A stretch of 57,492 bases of DNA from Rheinheimera faecalis (lineage in GTDB: Bacteria > Pseudomonadota > Gammaproteobacteria > Enterobacterales > Alteromonadaceae): contig NZ_JAJOYT010000018.1 of the NCBI RefSeq assembly GCF_021290965.1, positions 1-57,492 of the forward strand, in the 5' to 3' direction. The translations under genes were made by a program, and so were the position numbers. Positions 55,352 to 57,492 of the stretch are shown here, one piece after another (position 1 is the stretch's first letter; each line of letters starts with the position of its first letter). The notes under the pieces are model-generated. The model worked only from the letters and a program-made list of their open reading frames with translations. It did not search any database and had not been told where the DNA came from.

Positions 55352-56757
55352 TTCATTTGCTGTTGTTATGTTTTAGCCTGCAGCTTTTGGCGCAGGATGC
55401 CACTACAAAGACCGAAACACAACAGGTTGTTGACGATCCTGCGGGCTTAAGCCTGTTGCCGGATTTAGCTGCCAAAAACCAGATCCCACTTTTTGATAAC
55501 AGATTCCGCATCGATTACGAAGTGGAAGAAATTACCATGGTGTTTTTCCGAAAAAGGGGCTCAGCTTCCGTTATTCTGGTCAGGCCCGATGGCAGTAAAA
55601 TCAATGTGGTCAATGCCCGTAAACAGGACGTCGACTGGTATGACGATCAAACTTATGATTTGATTAAAATTAAAAAACCCACTCCTGGTCCATGGCAGGC
55701 ATTAGGGCAAATTTTGCCAGAAAGCAAAATTATGGTACTGACGGATATCGAACTGAAAGTGGATCCATTGCCTGATCACTTGATGACGGGCGAAACCATT
55801 AAAGTCACAGCCACTCTGACTAATGGCGGTAAGCCCATAGTTGCCAAGGATTTCCGCGATTTATTGCGTTTGGATGTACTTTTTATCAGCAGTAATGATG
55901 CAAAGTACGATAACTTTGGCGCCGGTGTGATTGAACTCACTACTTTGGCTGATGATGGCCGAAACTTTGATGAAAGACCACGGGATGGTATTTTTACAGG
56001 TGAATTTAAGCTAGAGATGAAACCAGGCCTGTGGCAACCTAAATTTGTTGTAAAGACACCTTTGTACACTCGCGAAGTGACACAAGAACCAGTAATTCTC
56101 CATAAAAGCCCGATCAGCTATGAGGTTGCTCAGGCAACAAAAGCTGAAGACCTGCACTGGCTGACGTTTAAAGTAACAGATCCGATGATTAACCCGCAGT
56201 CTGTTGCTTTGCAGGGCAAAGTTCGTTTCCCTAACAATGAAGTACAAAGTTTTACTTTGGGTGAAAGCGCCGAAGTGGATAAAAAGCTGAAAATTGTTAA
56301 TTACGCCAGCGGCACCTATAAGGTAGAGAGCACTTTGTTTGCTCAAACTGTGAATGGCCGTGATGTGGTGATCACTTTACCTATGACTTCTTTTGTCGCT
56401 GAAGTTGTTGAGCCTGTTCCTGTCGCAGCAGAAGAAGGGGCTCAATCCGCACAGAATTCTGAGGTCGCAGCAACTCCTGTAGCTGCTCCTGTCATTGAAC
56501 CAGTAGTGGAAGAAGAGAAATCTTTTCCCTGGGTATTAGTGATCCTGAGCAATATTATTATTTTGGGTGGTGGTGGTTTTGCTATCTGGATGGTGGCCAC
56601 AGATCGGTCATTTAAGACGTTATTCTCGAAAAAGAATAACTCCATGGATTTGGAGACACTTGCTATGCCAGGTTCTGGTGATGCAAAAACGACCAGCTCA
56701 GGACAAAAAAACAGCAAGTCGAACGACATTCTGGAACTTTCTATGCCGGATGACTAA
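55339..56757 (+). CDS. TIGR03503-like membrane-anchored periplasmic protein
   Basis: Protein of 472 residues starting at GTG 55339, preceded by an AGGGGGGAG ribosome site, within the dnaQ 3' end. A signal peptide ends near LLAQ (residue 19), followed by a large beta-rich periplasmic region (about 40-370, with SASVILVRPDGSKINVVNAR and RDGIFTGEFKLEMKPG), a Val/Ala/Glu/Pro-rich spacer and one membrane helix (about 395-420, FPWVLVILSNIIILGGGGFA). A short cytoplasmic tail ends SKSNDILELSMPDD. It resembles the gammaproteobacterial TIGR03503 family; function unknown. Confidence 0.8.
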   Translation: MAKLIHLLLLCFSLQLLAQDATTKTETQQVVDDPAGLSLLPDLAAKNQIPLFDNRFRIDYEVEEITMVFFRKRGSASVILVRPDGSKINVVNARKQDVDWYDDQTYDLIKIKKPTPGPWQALGQILPESKIMVLTDIELKVDPLPDHLMTGETIKVTATLTNGGKPIVAKDFRDLLRLDVLFISSNDAKYDNFGAGVIELTTLADDGRNFDERPRDGIFTGEFKLEMKPGLWQPKFVVKTPLYTREVTQEPVILHKSPISYEVAQATKAEDLHWLTFKVTDPMINPQSVALQGKVRFPNNEVQSFTLGESAEVDKKLKIVNYASGTYKVESTLFAQTVNGRDVVITLPMTSFVAEVVEPVPVAAEEGAQSAQNSEVAATPVAAPVIEPVVEEEKSFPWVLVILSNIIILGGGGFAIWMVATDRSFKTLFSKKNNSMDLETLAMPGSGDAKTTSSGQKNSKSNDILELSMPDD

Positions 56758-56785
56758 GGAATAAACAAAAGCGGCAAAAAAGTCG

Positions 56786-56814
56786 TTGACGGCCCTACGG
56801 TGAATCCGTATTAT
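56786..56814 (+). promoter_or_regulatory. Sigma-70 promoter of the tRNA-Asp operon
   Basis: TTGACG (56786-56791) and TATTAT (56809-56814) are 17 bases apart. The following bases, TCCCGCCGC, are G+C-rich, the discriminator type of stable-RNA promoters under stringent control. The first tRNA starts 52 bases after the -10. Confidence 0.8.
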
Positions 56815-56865
56815 TCCCGCCGCACAGCAGCATACCCAATTGAAAATGCTGCAGTGTATTGGCGC

Positions 56866-56942
56866 GGAGCGGTAGTTCAGTCGGTTAGAATACCGGCCTG
56901 TCACGCCGGGGGTCGCGGGTTCGAGTCCCGTCCGCTCCGCCA
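56866..56942 (+). tRNA. tRNA-Asp(GTC), copy 1
   Basis: Complete 77-base cloverleaf including encoded CCA. The acceptor arm GGAGCGG pairs with CCGCTCC, the anticodon loop is CTGTCAC (anticodon GTC), and the T arm is GCGGGTTCGAGTCCCGT. It is identical to the three copies downstream. Confidence 0.98.
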
Positions 56943-56961
56943 ATTTAATAAATGCTTCTTC

Positions 56962-57038
56962 GGAGCGGTAGTTCAGTCGGTTAGAATACCGGCCTGTCAC
57001 GCCGGGGGTCGCGGGTTCGAGTCCCGTCCGCTCCGCCA
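56962..57038 (+). tRNA. tRNA-Asp(GTC), copy 2
   Basis: Identical 77-base tRNA-Asp with encoded CCA, 19 bases after copy 1. The spacer is short, consistent with one polycistronic tRNA transcript. Confidence 0.98.
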
Positions 57039-57066
57039 CTTAAGCATTTATCGTTTGTCTGATTCC

Positions 57067-57143
57067 GGAGCGGTAGTTCAGTCGGTTAGAATACCGGCCT
57101 GTCACGCCGGGGGTCGCGGGTTCGAGTCCCGTCCGCTCCGCCA
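57067..57143 (+). tRNA. tRNA-Asp(GTC), copy 3
   Basis: Identical 77-base tRNA-Asp with encoded CCA, 28 bases after copy 2. Spacer sequences differ between copies although the genes are identical, so gene conversion or selection keeps the coding parts the same. Confidence 0.98.
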
Positions 57144-57185
57144 ATTCAGCAAACAAGCCATTAGAGCGCAAGCTCACTCCAGCGC

Positions 57186-57262
57186 GGAGCGGTAGTTCAG
57201 TCGGTTAGAATACCGGCCTGTCACGCCGGGGGTCGCGGGTTCGAGTCCCGTCCGCTCCGCCA
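57186..57262 (+). tRNA. tRNA-Asp(GTC), copy 4
   Basis: Identical 77-base tRNA-Asp with encoded CCA, 42 bases after copy 3. It is followed by a terminator at 57295. Confidence 0.98.
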
Positions 57263-57294
57263 TTTTACTGGGTCTGTAATTCAGTAAACAAAAC

Positions 57295-57318
57295 AACCAG
57301 CCTTGAGCTGGTTTTTTT
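57295..57318 (+). terminator. Intrinsic terminator of the tRNA-Asp operon
   Basis: AACCAGC-CTTGA-GCTGGTT followed by TTTTT, 32 bases after the fourth tRNA. Confidence 0.9.
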
Positions 57319-57342
57319 ATTTTTGGCATTTGGTCGTCTGAC

Positions 57343-57439
57343 GACGACGGTTCAGTCGCTTGCTCTCTGTTAAAGCATGGCCGGCCTGTCACGCCCAGAG
57401 TTGAAAGATGCGCGGGTTCGAGTCCCGGCAGCGAAGCCA
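57343..57439 (+). pseudogene. Decayed fifth tRNA-Asp copy
   Basis: Segments identical to the intact genes remain: GGTTCAGTCG (57349-57358, D arm), CCGGCCTGTCACGCC (57381-57395, anticodon arm) and GCGGGTTCGAGTCCCG (57412-57427, T arm), ending in CCA at 57437-57439. The acceptor arm no longer pairs, and nine extra bases lie between the anticodon and T arms. It cannot fold as a normal tRNA. The 3' flank repeats that of copy 4. Confidence 0.8.
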
Positions 57440-57471
57440 CTTTACTGGGTTTGTAACTCAGTAAACAAAAC

Positions 57472-57492
57472 AACCAGCCTTGAGCTGGTTTG
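57472..57492 (+). terminator. Second copy of the tRNA terminator, cut by the window end
   Basis: The hairpin AACCAGC-CTTGA-GCTGGTT is repeated after the decayed tRNA. The flank from 57441 is nearly identical to 57264 onward, with two base differences. Its T tract is not seen because the window ends. Confidence 0.75.

Noticed and set aside
56698-57473. Reading frames with repeats such as AERTGLEPATPGVTGRYS and VVQSVRIPACHAGGRG
   Set aside because: These are translations of tRNA-Asp genes, a well-known false-gene artefact.

Overview
The window looks like a chromosomal segment of a marine or freshwater gammaproteobacterium near Rheinheimera and the Alteromonadales. This is inferred from gene content and order: xseA/guaB-guaA, tadA-mltF/purL, rpsT/murJ-ribF-ileS-lspA-fkpB-ispH followed directly by minor pilin genes, nadE-glnB, and rnhA/dnaQ. 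The order is conserved in the class, while the repeats and several accessory genes are more lineage-specific. No rRNA, CRISPR array, prophage or intact insertion sequence is visible.

Layout. 1-4.8 kb: a structured repeat, a TonB-dependent receptor and an OmpR-type two-component pair. 4.8-7.4 kb: a RibD-C/DHFR-like protein, then a TetR regulator and an SDR oxidoreductase that share a twin operator motif, then a small nucleotidyltransferase-fold protein. 7.4-18.8 kb: DNA repair and purine housekeeping (xseA, guaB, guaA, tadA, mltF, purL), plus a 55-residue arginine-rich protein between tadA and mltF. 19-25.5 kb: PilZ protein, OmpW, an OlsF-like bifunctional acyltransferase, an LpxH-like phosphatase, a GhrA-like reductase coupled to an atypical crotonase, and a 47-residue membrane protein. 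25.5-29.5 kb: Smr protein, two small membrane proteins, a secreted M28 peptidase, a YgaV/SqrR-like ArsR repressor, and a 340-base array of hairpins with GGA loops ending in a terminator. 29.5-37.3 kb: rpsT on the minus strand, and murJ through ispH on the plus strand.

37.4-48.1 kb holds two consecutive type IV minor-pilin sets. The first is canonical (fimT-pilV-pilW-pilX-pilY1-pilE). The second is a diverged PilV/W/X/PilY1-like/PilE set whose PilY1-like member lacks the von Willebrand domain, with a convergent second FimT/GspH. 48.3-56.8 kb: nadE, glnB, ettA, a DUF2750-like protein, a periplasmic glutathione-peroxidase-like protein, a TSUP permease, rnhA, dnaQ and a TIGR03503-like membrane protein. 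The window ends with a strong promoter, four identical tRNA-Asp(GTC) genes, a decayed fifth copy and duplicated terminators.

The most unusual signal is the GGA-loop hairpin array at 29.09-29.46 kb, with a related inverted copy at the window start. Its conserved loops (AYGGAY and CAGGA) sit on stems that vary in a compensatory way. This resembles CsrA/RsmA-binding RNAs and the TwoAYGGAY motif. Also notable are the second minor-pilin set, the twin TetR operators, the small basic protein and the decaying tRNA-Asp array.
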